Below the pieces are notes generated by a model. It searched no databases. It was not told the origin of the DNA and was given only the letters and a program-made list of their open reading frames with translations. Source: an uncultured Prevotella sp. (GTDB lineage Bacteria; Bacteroidota; Bacteroidia; Bacteroidales; Bacteroidaceae). From it: a DNA stretch of 6,943 nt. Location: assembly GCA_938018155.1 (NCBI GenBank), contig CALIIG010000143.1:1-6943 (forward strand), read 5' to 3'. Position 1 is the first letter of the stretch. Every line of letters starts with the position of its first letter. Position numbers and translations under genes: made by a program. Below are positions 1-6,809 of the stretch, piece by piece.

Positions 1-38
1 TAATATACGATAAATAAACTATCCTAAAAACATAAAAT
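1..38 (+). promoter_or_regulatory. AT-rich leader of the GH28-like gene
   Basis: This short, A/T-rich stretch lies directly in front of the first gene. It has no Shine-Dalgarno-like purine run. The bases just before the ATG are A-rich, as is usual for translation start regions in Bacteroidota. An in-frame TAA at 33-35 shows that the ATG at 39 is the first possible start. No Bacteroides-type promoter (TTTG near -33, TAnnTTTG near -7) is visible, so the promoter probably lies upstream of the window. Confidence 0.5.
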
Positions 39-3000
39 ATGAGCAATCTATCTTTTAAGTCATTTGTATTAGTAGTGTTAACTTCGGTCTTCTGCTGTAT
101 AGACGTACGAGCTGGCAGGAGTACAGAGTTTGACGTAGGCGGTGACGTGGTTGTCTATAACTTCGACAGCAAGGACGACAGTACAGCCTTTACCGTGAAT
201 CCAAACAAGAAATCGGATTTCAATATATCTGGTGGGTGTTTGAATTTTATCAATACAAATACCGAACACAAGGTTTTGTTTCCCAGTATAACACCGCTTA
301 GGGAGTTTTGTGTAAGCATCAGGTTTAAACTTAACGCGGGGAACAGCAACGCAAGCGGCTTCGGCTTTTATGCCTTTGCCAGCGAACCAAGCGACTACCG
401 CGATTTTATCAATGCACTGCATATCAGTAACGGTCCTATAACTGGAACAACTTTTACGCCAAGTGTGGTAAAGTTTACGCGCAGCAGTGGCTGGGGCGGA
501 CCTGTTGCTACGGGGAAGCCCTATGCTACGAAGTTCGACGACGGCTGGATGACAATTACAATGATAGCAAAGGGAGGGAAGCTTTATCAGTTTTATAATG
601 ACGAAACAGAGCCTCACCTTGTTTATACTATTCCCGAAGGTATGAAAGGCGACATTGGCTTTCGTTCAGACTGTGCATCAATAAGCGTTGACTATGTTTC
701 GATACAGTCGCCACAATATAAAAAGTTCACGGGAACCCAGGCAGATTATGAAGTTGGCGGAGACGTTATAACTTACGATTTTACAGACGATGAGGATATA
801 CCTTTCTTGGTTTATCCTGCAACTTCATCTAATGTATATGTAGCCGACGGCATGCTCAATACTATTAATAAAGGTATAGAGCAGAAGGTTATATTCCCGA
901 GTATTACACCGCTTACGGAATTTAAAGTTCGGATGAAGTTCAAACTCAATGAGGGTAATACCAATGCCAGCGGAATGGGCTTTTATGCCTTTGTCAGCGA
1001 GCCGACGCCACATCGCGACTTCATCAATGCGCTGCATATCAGTAATGGTTCCATAACGGGAACAACTTTTACGCCAAGTGTGGTAAAGTTTACGCGCAGC
1101 AGCGGCTGGGGCGGATCTGTTGCAACGGGAAAGCCTTATGCTACGAAGTTCAACGACGGCTGGATGATAATTACAATGATAGCAAAGGGAGGGAAGCTTT
1201 ATCAGTTTTATAATGACGAAACAGAGCCTCACCTTGTTTATACTATTCCCGAAGGTATGAAAGGCGACATTGGCTTTCGTTCAGACTGTGCATCAATAAG
1301 CATCGATTATGTTTCAATACAGTCGCCAGAGTATAAAAGAGTAATTGATAAAACACTTGATTTTGAATTTAACAAAACATCTTCGGTCGAAGCTATGAGT
1401 ATTGAAAGAGGTGTTCTGTCACAGGCTAACGGTTGTTTGGTTGCTACTATCAATGCTGATAACATGATAATAGGCACGCCTGAGATTAATGTGGCAAAAG
1501 GGAACAGATATTCCATGAAACTACCCCTGCGAAATACGTTCCTTATAAGGATGGCCAATAACAGTAATGCAAATAAAGTGACGGTGAAGTTCAGAACATC
1601 GGAAAGCGGGAATACGTGGTACGAGAAACAATTTCCTATAAAGCCCAACAGCGATTTCAATACCTATTATTTCAATGTATCCAGAACGAACGCTGAAGGC
1701 TATCTGCGCGAATTGAAATTGGTTTTCAATGGAGCATCAGAAGGCGCGGTAAAGATAGATGCAATAACTTTTGAACGTGAAGAAAAGTATTACAATTATG
1801 CCGGTTTTATAGAATCGTGCAAGGCTGATACAATCAATGGTACAGTTACCGTAAGTGGAAAAGTAAAAGACGCATTCAATGGAAAGACAGTAAATGTTTT
1901 ATTAACCGACTTGCGCAATTATACCGAGAGCGTAGAAAAATGTCAGAAGAAACTTTCATCTGCCCATGCAAGTGGTAACAGATTCACCGCAACATTCCCA
2001 CTCTACGAAAACGGTACAGGTGGCAGAACATACCTGAGTAATCAGTTTATAGCTGAAATAGATGGTATAAAAGTGGCACCAGCCTTTGCAATTGAAAATT
2101 ATCGTGACTTTAGTGCCGACCATTCTGAATTTGTAATTAAGAAAAAACTTATAGTAGATGTTACGGACTATGGTGCCAAAGGTGATGGATTCAGCGATGA
2201 TACGGAAGCTATTCAGAAAGCCATAGATGCCGTAGCTGCAGCAGGTGGCGGACAGGTAACTGTACCAGGTGACAGTAGTGAATATGGCAGACGATATGTT
2301 ATAACACATATTGAACTTTGTTCTAATCTTGATTTGGTTATTGAGAAAGGAGCTGTACTCTGGCAATCGCAGCGTGAAAAAGAATTGAACAAAACGGTGC
2401 CCGTGCATATGCGTGGCTTCAATACTGTAACCTATGGACATAATGTTGACATTGACGGACTTGTATGGTGCCATGCTTTCGCAACGGTAAATAAGCCTAT
2501 GATTTATGCTGCTAACTGTAACCATCTGCGAATAAGTGGTGGAGGTATTATTCGTATGAACGATACGGGCGGAGAAACGGAAGATCCCTTCTATTTTGTA
2601 GGCGACCCAGCACTGGCCGTAGGACAGGAAAGCCGTGTGCAACAGATGCCGATACTTATTTATCACTCTAAAAATATTGATCTACGCGATTTAACTCTCT
2701 TGCGTTCAAACGGCTGGCAACTCGTTATTCATCAGTGTGACAGCGTATATCTTGGCAATATTACAGAGAAACAAGAGGTTAATGTAACATCTGATGGATT
2801 CCAGTTTGCAGCAGGAACACAAAACGTTATATTAGACCGCTGTATGAATTATACAAGCGACGATGCCGTTACTTTTACCACAGGATATATTGACAAGCGC
2901 AATAGTTTCTTTAACCCTAATCATCCTGACGAAGATCAGGCTGTACGAAATATAAAAATTCGCCACAGCTTTCTGTTTGGAGGATTTGGAATAGTATTCA

Positions 3001-4517
3001 TTCCATGGGGAACAGAAGCTCCTAATGCAGAGAACTCTGAAATACGTAATATAGAGGTTTACGACTGTTCGTTAGGTGGACATAAGTCGTCAGGAACATG
3101 GCCTGACGACCCATTTTATGGCTGGAGTAAAACATACAGCTATACCCAGGGTGAAGATAATAACTATGTGCCGATAACAGGAGTGCGCTTTCACGATAAC
3201 AACTATCTTGCACCATTCGATTGGTCAATTAATAATATACGGCCCTGGGCTACAAACATGATAGTTTCCGATAATATAGACGGTACTATTCATTCTACAT
3301 CTACGTTTATGAACGGCAATTTCGACAAGAAAGCACACAACGGGGAAGGATTTAACAATGAATCGGGTTACGTAACCGGGCTGGCATGGTGGACAGTTGA
3401 AGAAGAGAAAGGGGGCCATGTTAGTGCTGTTCAGACGGGAACGAAAGAAGCTAAATTTGTTGATACGGGTGAAACTTTTACACAGGCCGACTATGCGGGA
3501 TGTATTAATGGTAACGGCTCTCTTTACCAGGGGCTTTATTTACAACAAGGCAATTACAAATTTATCATTAAGGCAAAGCATCTTGCAGGCGATGCAAAGA
3601 TATTTATAAAAAACCTGCTGAATAATCAGATTATTGCTGAACAGTCTATATCGGCAAATACCAACTTCACGCAAATAGAACTTAACTTTAATCTTTCCGA
3701 AGCAGGAACATATGGACTGGGTGTTGTACACAAAGGGAGTAAGGATGAACTTCTATATATTGATGATGCTGAAATAGAGGAAATTTACGACCCTGCAAAG
3801 TATACCGTAGACGGTACACCTGTTGTATATTCGTTCAACAAGTTCGAAAACGAATATAAAATATATTCTAATAATCAGCAGGGAGTGAGAGAAAAAGAAG
3901 GACAATTGGTGTGCGATGCGTCCACAGAGCATAAAATAATATTTGAGAGCGAGGCTCCTTTGTCGGAGTTTATGGTAAGTTGTGACATCAATACTTCAGG
4001 TAATGCCGTCAATGCCGGAATCTATTTATTTGGTAATCAGGCACAAAATGCTCCTGATAAAATATCAGCCATCAACGTTCAGCTCGAAGGAGGTCGTGGT
4101 ACTGTAACCCCAAAAGTATTCTTATTCGATAGTAGTTTGGGTTATCAGGGGGCCGTAGCATCAAGTAATTCTTACGTAAGTTCGGGCACGGTAAATCTGA
4201 AAGTAGTATGTAAGGGTGGAATGCTTTATGTTTTTCTCGATAATAGTACAAAGCCGTGTATAAGTTATCACATTGGAAAAGGGCATCATGGCGATGTTGG
4301 ATTGCGCTCACAATGCACAGCAAGTACTTTCGACAACATGACCATTAAATCAACAACATACAAGAAAAAAACAGCAACAGCTATTGACTCTATGTTCCGT
4401 AATGGCAATTCTACAAATGTTAGCAAGCCTTTTTATACTATAAGTGGCGTGCAGGTATACTATCCTTCAAGCCCTGGAGTTTATATAAAAGACAAAAGAA
4501 AAGTAGTTTTGCATTAG
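39..4517 (+). CDS. Secreted multimodular GH28-like (polygalacturonase-type) parallel beta-helix protein
   Basis: Probably an exported glycoside hydrolase or related enzyme acting on a complex polysaccharide, pectin-like by family analogy. The N-terminus is a signal peptide (hydrophobic core about residues 8-20, likely cut after VRA at 25). Modules in order: ConA/lectin-like beta-sandwich copy 1 (about 30-229) and copy 2 (236-434); a beta-rich, CBM-like stretch (435-580); an Ig-like beta domain (590-700); a GH28-type beta-helix (704-1090) opening with DVTDYGAKGDG and DDTEAIQKAID; a CBM4/9-like domain opening with NGNFD (1090-1250); ConA-like copy 3 (1255-1444); and a C-terminal tail (1446-1492) with FYTISGVQV and GVYIKDKRKVV, similar to export tails common in Bacteroidota. 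Helix motifs are TSDG (D919) and TSDD (D941, D942), matching the GH28 catalytic aspartates, but GFG (F983) stands where GHG is expected. The start is fixed by an in-frame stop at 33-35. The gene is intact. Substrate and activity are not shown by the sequence. Confidence 0.85.
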   Translation: MSNLSFKSFVLVVLTSVFCCIDVRAGRSTEFDVGGDVVVYNFDSKDDSTAFTVNPNKKSDFNISGGCLNFINTNTEHKVLFPSITPLREFCVSIRFKLNAGNSNASGFGFYAFASEPSDYRDFINALHISNGPITGTTFTPSVVKFTRSSGWGGPVATGKPYATKFDDGWMTITMIAKGGKLYQFYNDETEPHLVYTIPEGMKGDIGFRSDCASISVDYVSIQSPQYKKFTGTQADYEVGGDVITYDFTDDEDIPFLVYPATSSNVYVADGMLNTINKGIEQKVIFPSITPLTEFKVRMKFKLNEGNTNASGMGFYAFVSEPTPHRDFINALHISNGSITGTTFTPSVVKFTRSSGWGGSVATGKPYATKFNDGWMIITMIAKGGKLYQFYNDETEPHLVYTIPEGMKGDIGFRSDCASISIDYVSIQSPEYKRVIDKTLDFEFNKTSSVEAMSIERGVLSQANGCLVATINADNMIIGTPEINVAKGNRYSMKLPLRNTFLIRMANNSNANKVTVKFRTSESGNTWYEKQFPIKPNSDFNTYYFNVSRTNAEGYLRELKLVFNGASEGAVKIDAITFEREEKYYNYAGFIESCKADTINGTVTVSGKVKDAFNGKTVNVLLTDLRNYTESVEKCQKKLSSAHASGNRFTATFPLYENGTGGRTYLSNQFIAEIDGIKVAPAFAIENYRDFSADHSEFVIKKKLIVDVTDYGAKGDGFSDDTEAIQKAIDAVAAAGGGQVTVPGDSSEYGRRYVITHIELCSNLDLVIEKGAVLWQSQREKELNKTVPVHMRGFNTVTYGHNVDIDGLVWCHAFATVNKPMIYAANCNHLRISGGGIIRMNDTGGETEDPFYFVGDPALAVGQESRVQQMPILIYHSKNIDLRDLTLLRSNGWQLVIHQCDSVYLGNITEKQEVNVTSDGFQFAAGTQNVILDRCMNYTSDDAVTFTTGYIDKRNSFFNPNHPDEDQAVRNIKIRHSFLFGGFGIVFIPWGTEAPNAENSEIRNIEVYDCSLGGHKSSGTWPDDPFYGWSKTYSYTQGEDNNYVPITGVRFHDNNYLAPFDWSINNIRPWATNMIVSDNIDGTIHSTSTFMNGNFDKKAHNGEGFNNESGYVTGLAWWTVEEEKGGHVSAVQTGTKEAKFVDTGETFTQADYAGCINGNGSLYQGLYLQQGNYKFIIKAKHLAGDAKIFIKNLLNNQIIAEQSISANTNFTQIELNFNLSEAGTYGLGVVHKGSKDELLYIDDAEIEEIYDPAKYTVDGTPVVYSFNKFENEYKIYSNNQQGVREKEGQLVCDASTEHKIIFESEAPLSEFMVSCDINTSGNAVNAGIYLFGNQAQNAPDKISAINVQLEGGRGTVTPKVFLFDSSLGYQGAVASSNSYVSSGTVNLKVVCKGGMLYVFLDNSTKPCISYHIGKGHHGDVGLRSQCTASTFDNMTIKSTTYKKKTATAIDSMFRNGNSTNVSKPFYTISGVQVYYPSSPGVYIKDKRKVVLH
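126..725 (+). repeat. ConA-like module, copy 1 (N-terminal)
   Basis: Encodes residues about 30-229, the first of three related modules in the same protein. It begins with VGGDVVVYNF, continues with EHKVLFPSITPL and RDFINALHIS, and ends with KGGKLYQFYND, GDIGFRSDC and SPQYKK. The alternating beta pattern, with a late Lys-Gly-Gly hairpin and a closing D-Y-V-S-I strand, suggests a jelly-roll of the laminin-G/ConA type, perhaps glycan binding; the fold is an inference. Its 3' half is nearly identical to copy 2, while its 5' half is clearly diverged from it. Confidence 0.75.
744..1340 (+). repeat. ConA-like module, copy 2 (N-terminal, tandem)
   Basis: Encodes residues about 236-434, directly after copy 1 with a linker of only a few residues. 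The repeat period is 205 codons (615 bp). Positions 1014-1301 match 399-686 with about 14 mismatches by hand count. The last 133 bases (1169-1301 against 554-686) show no mismatch at all. Upstream of 1014 the two copies keep only scattered protein identity, for example KVIFPSITPL and NASGMGFYAF. Confidence 0.8.
2148..3308 (+). other. GH28-like parallel beta-helix core (domain within the CDS)
   Basis: Residues about 704-1090. The opening (DVTDYGAKGDG, then DDTEAIQKAID, GGGQVTVPG, and IEKGAVL) is the classic start of pectate-lyase-superfamily/GH28 helices. Further coils include MIYAANCNHLRISGGG (820-836), ILIYHSKNIDLRDLTLLRS (872-890) and VIHQCDSVYLGNI, which match the GH28 ladder pattern. The catalytic region aligns as TSDG (917-920) with NTDG, SDD (940-942) with GDD, and GFG (982-984) with GHG. 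After that, HKSSGTW (1015-1021) lies where RIK is expected, without a clear match. The call is based on motif recognition only. Confidence 0.8.
3801..4370 (+). repeat. ConA-like module, copy 3 (C-terminal, diverged)
   Basis: Encodes residues about 1255-1444. It is related to copies 1 and 2 at protein level only: VDGTPVVYSF matches VGGDVVVYNF, STEHKIIFESEAPLSEF matches TEHKVLFPSITPLREF, KGGMLYVFLDN matches KGGKLYQFYND, and GDVGLRSQC matches GDIGFRSDC. Both end in Y-K-K. It lacks the RDFINALHIS and RSSGWGG segments in recognisable form and is far more AT-rich than copies 1 and 2. It sits on the opposite side of the beta-helix, so the catalytic core is flanked by these modules. Confidence 0.7.
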
Positions 4518-4520
4518 CAA

Positions 4521-4554
4521 TTATCCCCATTTTTAAGAAAAATCTATGGGATAA
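4521..4554 (+). terminator. Imperfect hairpin directly after the GH28-like gene
   Basis: Three bases after the stop codon, TTATCCC (4521-4527) can pair with GGGATAA (4548-4554). Inside it ATTTTT (4529-4534) pairs with AAAAAT (4538-4543) around a three-base loop, with an asymmetric internal loop between the two stems. A run of six T follows only about 20 bases later, so it is not a textbook intrinsic terminator. It could be a weak terminator or a 3' end-protecting structure for the upstream mRNA. Confidence 0.4.
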
Positions 4555-4683
4555 ACGATAGTTATTTCGTAATTCTTTTTTAAAAAATGGATGTAATGAA
4601 CATTTGACAGGCTTAAAGATTTCCGGTGCCTTTACACTGAAATATGGTGATAATTATAAAATTTAATATTTGATTGGAAACAG

Positions 4684-4725
4684 AACAAAGGGCTTAAATC
4701 TTTGAAATGATTTAAGCCCTTTGTT
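4684..4725. terminator. Perfect 17-bp inverted repeat, likely bidirectional terminator
   Basis: The arms AACAAAGGGCTTAAATC (4684-4700) and GATTTAAGCCCTTTGTT (4709-4725) are exact reverse complements around an eight-base loop. The hairpin lies between two convergent genes, 41 bases past the stop of the minus-strand gene and 166 bases past the stop of the plus-strand gene. The arms start and end in A/T-rich bases, so either transcript would end its stem in a U-containing stretch, although no long pure U-tract follows. Its position fits best as the terminator of the minus-strand gene that also blocks read-through from the other side. Confidence 0.75.
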
Positions 4726-4766
4726 GTATTAGTGAAACAAACTTTATATCAAACTACTGTATTGCC

Positions 4767-6809
4767 CTACTTTGTCAGGAAGTTTACCGTGCGCTCAGGC
4801 GAACACATCTCCCACAACGACGCTACCGTCCATCCCGGAGCAAACAAGTTGTTGTAGAAACCCTTGCCGTTACGGCCGTAGTCCCACGTTGTATGCTGTA
4901 CCACCTCGGGATAGAAACCGGGCCTGGCAATGTCAAAATGGTGCTCTTTAGTGGGCATAAGCTGGGTAAGAGATGAGGTGATTACGTTATACATTTGGTT
5001 AAAACGTTGTTCGCCCGTTACCGTTGAAAGCCAGCGAATGATATGCGGAAGTTCGAAAACGAAAACGTCAATATGATTGTTTTCAACCGATACGTTGCCC
5101 CATCCCCGACTATGGAAGTTGACGTCGCCGAGCATCTGCCCCTCGGCAAAGGGCACATCCCACGTGTAATACCAGGTCATTGCGAAGTAGGCTGCGCGCT
5201 TACACAGGCTGGTGTAGCGTTGACGCTCCTGCCCTTTGGTAACCATTGCCAGATAGTATGCGGCGGTAACCGATGCAATGGCTGCCTCCTTGTCTTCGCA
5301 ATTGGCATCGAGTGTCGATGAGAAATAATCGCTTTTTGAAACAATGTTCTTCTCAACGTAATCCATTGTACGCTTTGCAGCCTGCAGATAACGCCTGTCA
5401 CCGAAGTATTTCCAGCCCATAACGAGCGTTGAAGTTACGGAAGGAGTGCTTCCCCCCGAGTTGTCAACGTCCGACCCGTCGTCGCGGAATTTACGCGCGA
5501 AATGGCCGTCTTCCTTTTGCAAACCAATCAGGTTGTCGAGCAAATTATGTATTTTGCTCTCCCACGCTTTGAGCTGCTGACGCCTGTTTTTGTCCGTCCC
5601 CACACGGCGTCGCTCATAGTTCAGATAATGCAGAATAGCGTAAACGGCTTCGCTTTGCTGGCGTATCGAGTGCAAATCGTCCATTTGAACGGGGTTCTTG
5701 CTGTAATTAACGAAATCGTGGAAGAAGCCTTTTGCCGTGAAACCGTTCTGTAACCAGCTGTCAAGAATGGCGCGCCCCATGTCGGATAATTGCCTGTCGC
5801 CATGTGCATCGCCGTATTCTATTTCGTTGAAAGCGTTCAAAAGTACGCGTCCGCAGAAGCCAATCTGCACCTCGCCACTGGGTTTACAGTCGGCCGTAAG
5901 AATGGTAATTCCCGAGTTGTATTTCAGCGGGTACTTGTCAACAAACGACTGACGGAAATAGCCGCAGAGGTTATCCTTCACCTTATTTGCGTTTAAGGCT
6001 GCAGGAAGAGGCTGCGGAGCCATTGCATCGAAACTGTATTGCCATACCTTTGTCACAAATTCGCCGTAGTCATCGGCCTTTATTTTGTGTACTCGCCAGG
6101 TTAAAGTAAGCGTTTCGCCTGCCGATATGGGCATGAAAGTTTCAACCAAAGGTGCCAGGGTAAGCTTTCTGATGTATCGCTTTGGCGTTTCAACGAAGGG
6201 GAAACCAAAGGTTAACCGGGTTTCGGCAGCGTCGTTGTCAAATCCCATATACCCCACTGTTGTAGCCCCGGGCAGTATAATCTGACCCTCGGTATTTTGC
6301 ATTTGAACGTCGGTTCCTTTCGCAGGCACTACGTGAAGAACGGCTACACCCGTCTTCAATTGTGCATTGAAGGCACTGGCGAGCGGCGTCGAGAGGCGGT
6401 CTTCACGAAAGTTCCAGCTTTTGCTTACCTTATAATTGGGAGCTTCGAGCGGCGAACGCAGGTTGCGATGATACCATAATCCCGGCATGTAAAATTCGCT
6501 CTGGTTGCTGCTTAAGCCTGTTGAAAGCGCGAAACCCAAATTAAAATATGCCCTTTCTTTAGCCTTTATGTTAACCGTGATAAGCTCATCGCCGCCATTA
6601 TCAGCTTGTTTAAGCGTGATGTCGAGCGGCATGGCCTGGTTCGATACAAGCTGGCTGCCCTGCTGTTTAAGCTCATGAGCAATGGCCATATTGCCGGGAG
6701 TTTTTAACATTAAGGTTGCTTTTAGTTCCTGAGCCAAGGCTCGTGAACCCGTTGTCAGCATGCCCATAAAGCATAAAAGCGACAACGAAATTACGCGAAA
6801 TGAATACAT
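4767..6809 (-). CDS. Secreted protein with N-terminal beta-sandwich and (alpha/alpha)-barrel-like C-terminal domain, putative glycoside hydrolase
   Basis: The family was not recognised. Seen: a signal peptide with hydrophobic core at residues 7-19 and likely cleavage after ALA (26), giving a mature start at Gln27; a beta-rich region about 27-245 ending in GETLTLTWRVHKI; then a mainly helical region about 270-670 with repeated amphipathic helices, such as QQSEAVYAILHYL (384-396), TSTLVMGWKYFGD (459-471), EAAIASVTAAYYLAM (508-522) and DVFVFELPHIIRWL (581-594). Order and size (680 residues) fit enzymes with an N-terminal beta-sandwich and a six-hairpin barrel. Loops rich in acidic and polar residues are candidate active-site parts: QKEDGHFARKF (431-441), LDANCEDKEA (500-509) and RGWGNVSVENNHID (568-581). 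The start is the first in-frame ATG after a TAA at 6873-6875; the leader is A-rich without a Shine-Dalgarno. The gene faces the GH28-like gene and is more GC-rich. Glycosidase activity is an inference; a lyase or a non-catalytic role is possible. Confidence 0.75.
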   Translation of the reverse strand: MYSFRVISLSLLCFMGMLTTGSRALAQELKATLMLKTPGNMAIAHELKQQGSQLVSNQAMPLDITLKQADNGGDELITVNIKAKERAYFNLGFALSTGLSSNQSEFYMPGLWYHRNLRSPLEAPNYKVSKSWNFREDRLSTPLASAFNAQLKTGVAVLHVVPAKGTDVQMQNTEGQIILPGATTVGYMGFDNDAAETRLTFGFPFVETPKRYIRKLTLAPLVETFMPISAGETLTLTWRVHKIKADDYGEFVTKVWQYSFDAMAPQPLPAALNANKVKDNLCGYFRQSFVDKYPLKYNSGITILTADCKPSGEVQIGFCGRVLLNAFNEIEYGDAHGDRQLSDMGRAILDSWLQNGFTAKGFFHDFVNYSKNPVQMDDLHSIRQQSEAVYAILHYLNYERRRVGTDKNRRQQLKAWESKIHNLLDNLIGLQKEDGHFARKFRDDGSDVDNSGGSTPSVTSTLVMGWKYFGDRRYLQAAKRTMDYVEKNIVSKSDYFSSTLDANCEDKEAAIASVTAAYYLAMVTKGQERQRYTSLCKRAAYFAMTWYYTWDVPFAEGQMLGDVNFHSRGWGNVSVENNHIDVFVFELPHIIRWLSTVTGEQRFNQMYNVITSSLTQLMPTKEHHFDIARPGFYPEVVQHTTWDYGRNGKGFYNNLFAPGWTVASLWEMCSPERTVNFLTK

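Noticed and set aside
39..113. Lipoprotein signal for the GH28-like protein because of Cys19-Cys20
   Set aside because: The residues before the cysteines (TSVF) do not fit a lipobox with Gly/Ala at -1, and a normal signal peptidase I site (VRA) follows.
78..1232. Two similar minus-strand open frames (78-617 and 825-1232) starting with the same peptide
   Set aside because: They lie antisense to the two repeated modules of the plus-strand gene. Their shared sequence is a by-product of the DNA repeat, and they have no domain signature or leader of their own.
1956..2666. 236-codon open frame on the minus strand
   Set aside because: It overlaps the strongly recognisable GH28-like helix region in antisense, and its translation has no plausible domain or start context.
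5043..6479. Several plus-strand open frames of 60-92 codons opposite the barrel protein
   Set aside because: They are shadows in a relatively GC-rich gene, overlap each other, and show no recognisable features.
6771..6773. Lipoprotein signal for the barrel protein because of Cys13
   Set aside because: The preceding residues (LSLL) do not match a lipobox, and ALA-Gln at 24-27 is a clear signal peptidase I site.
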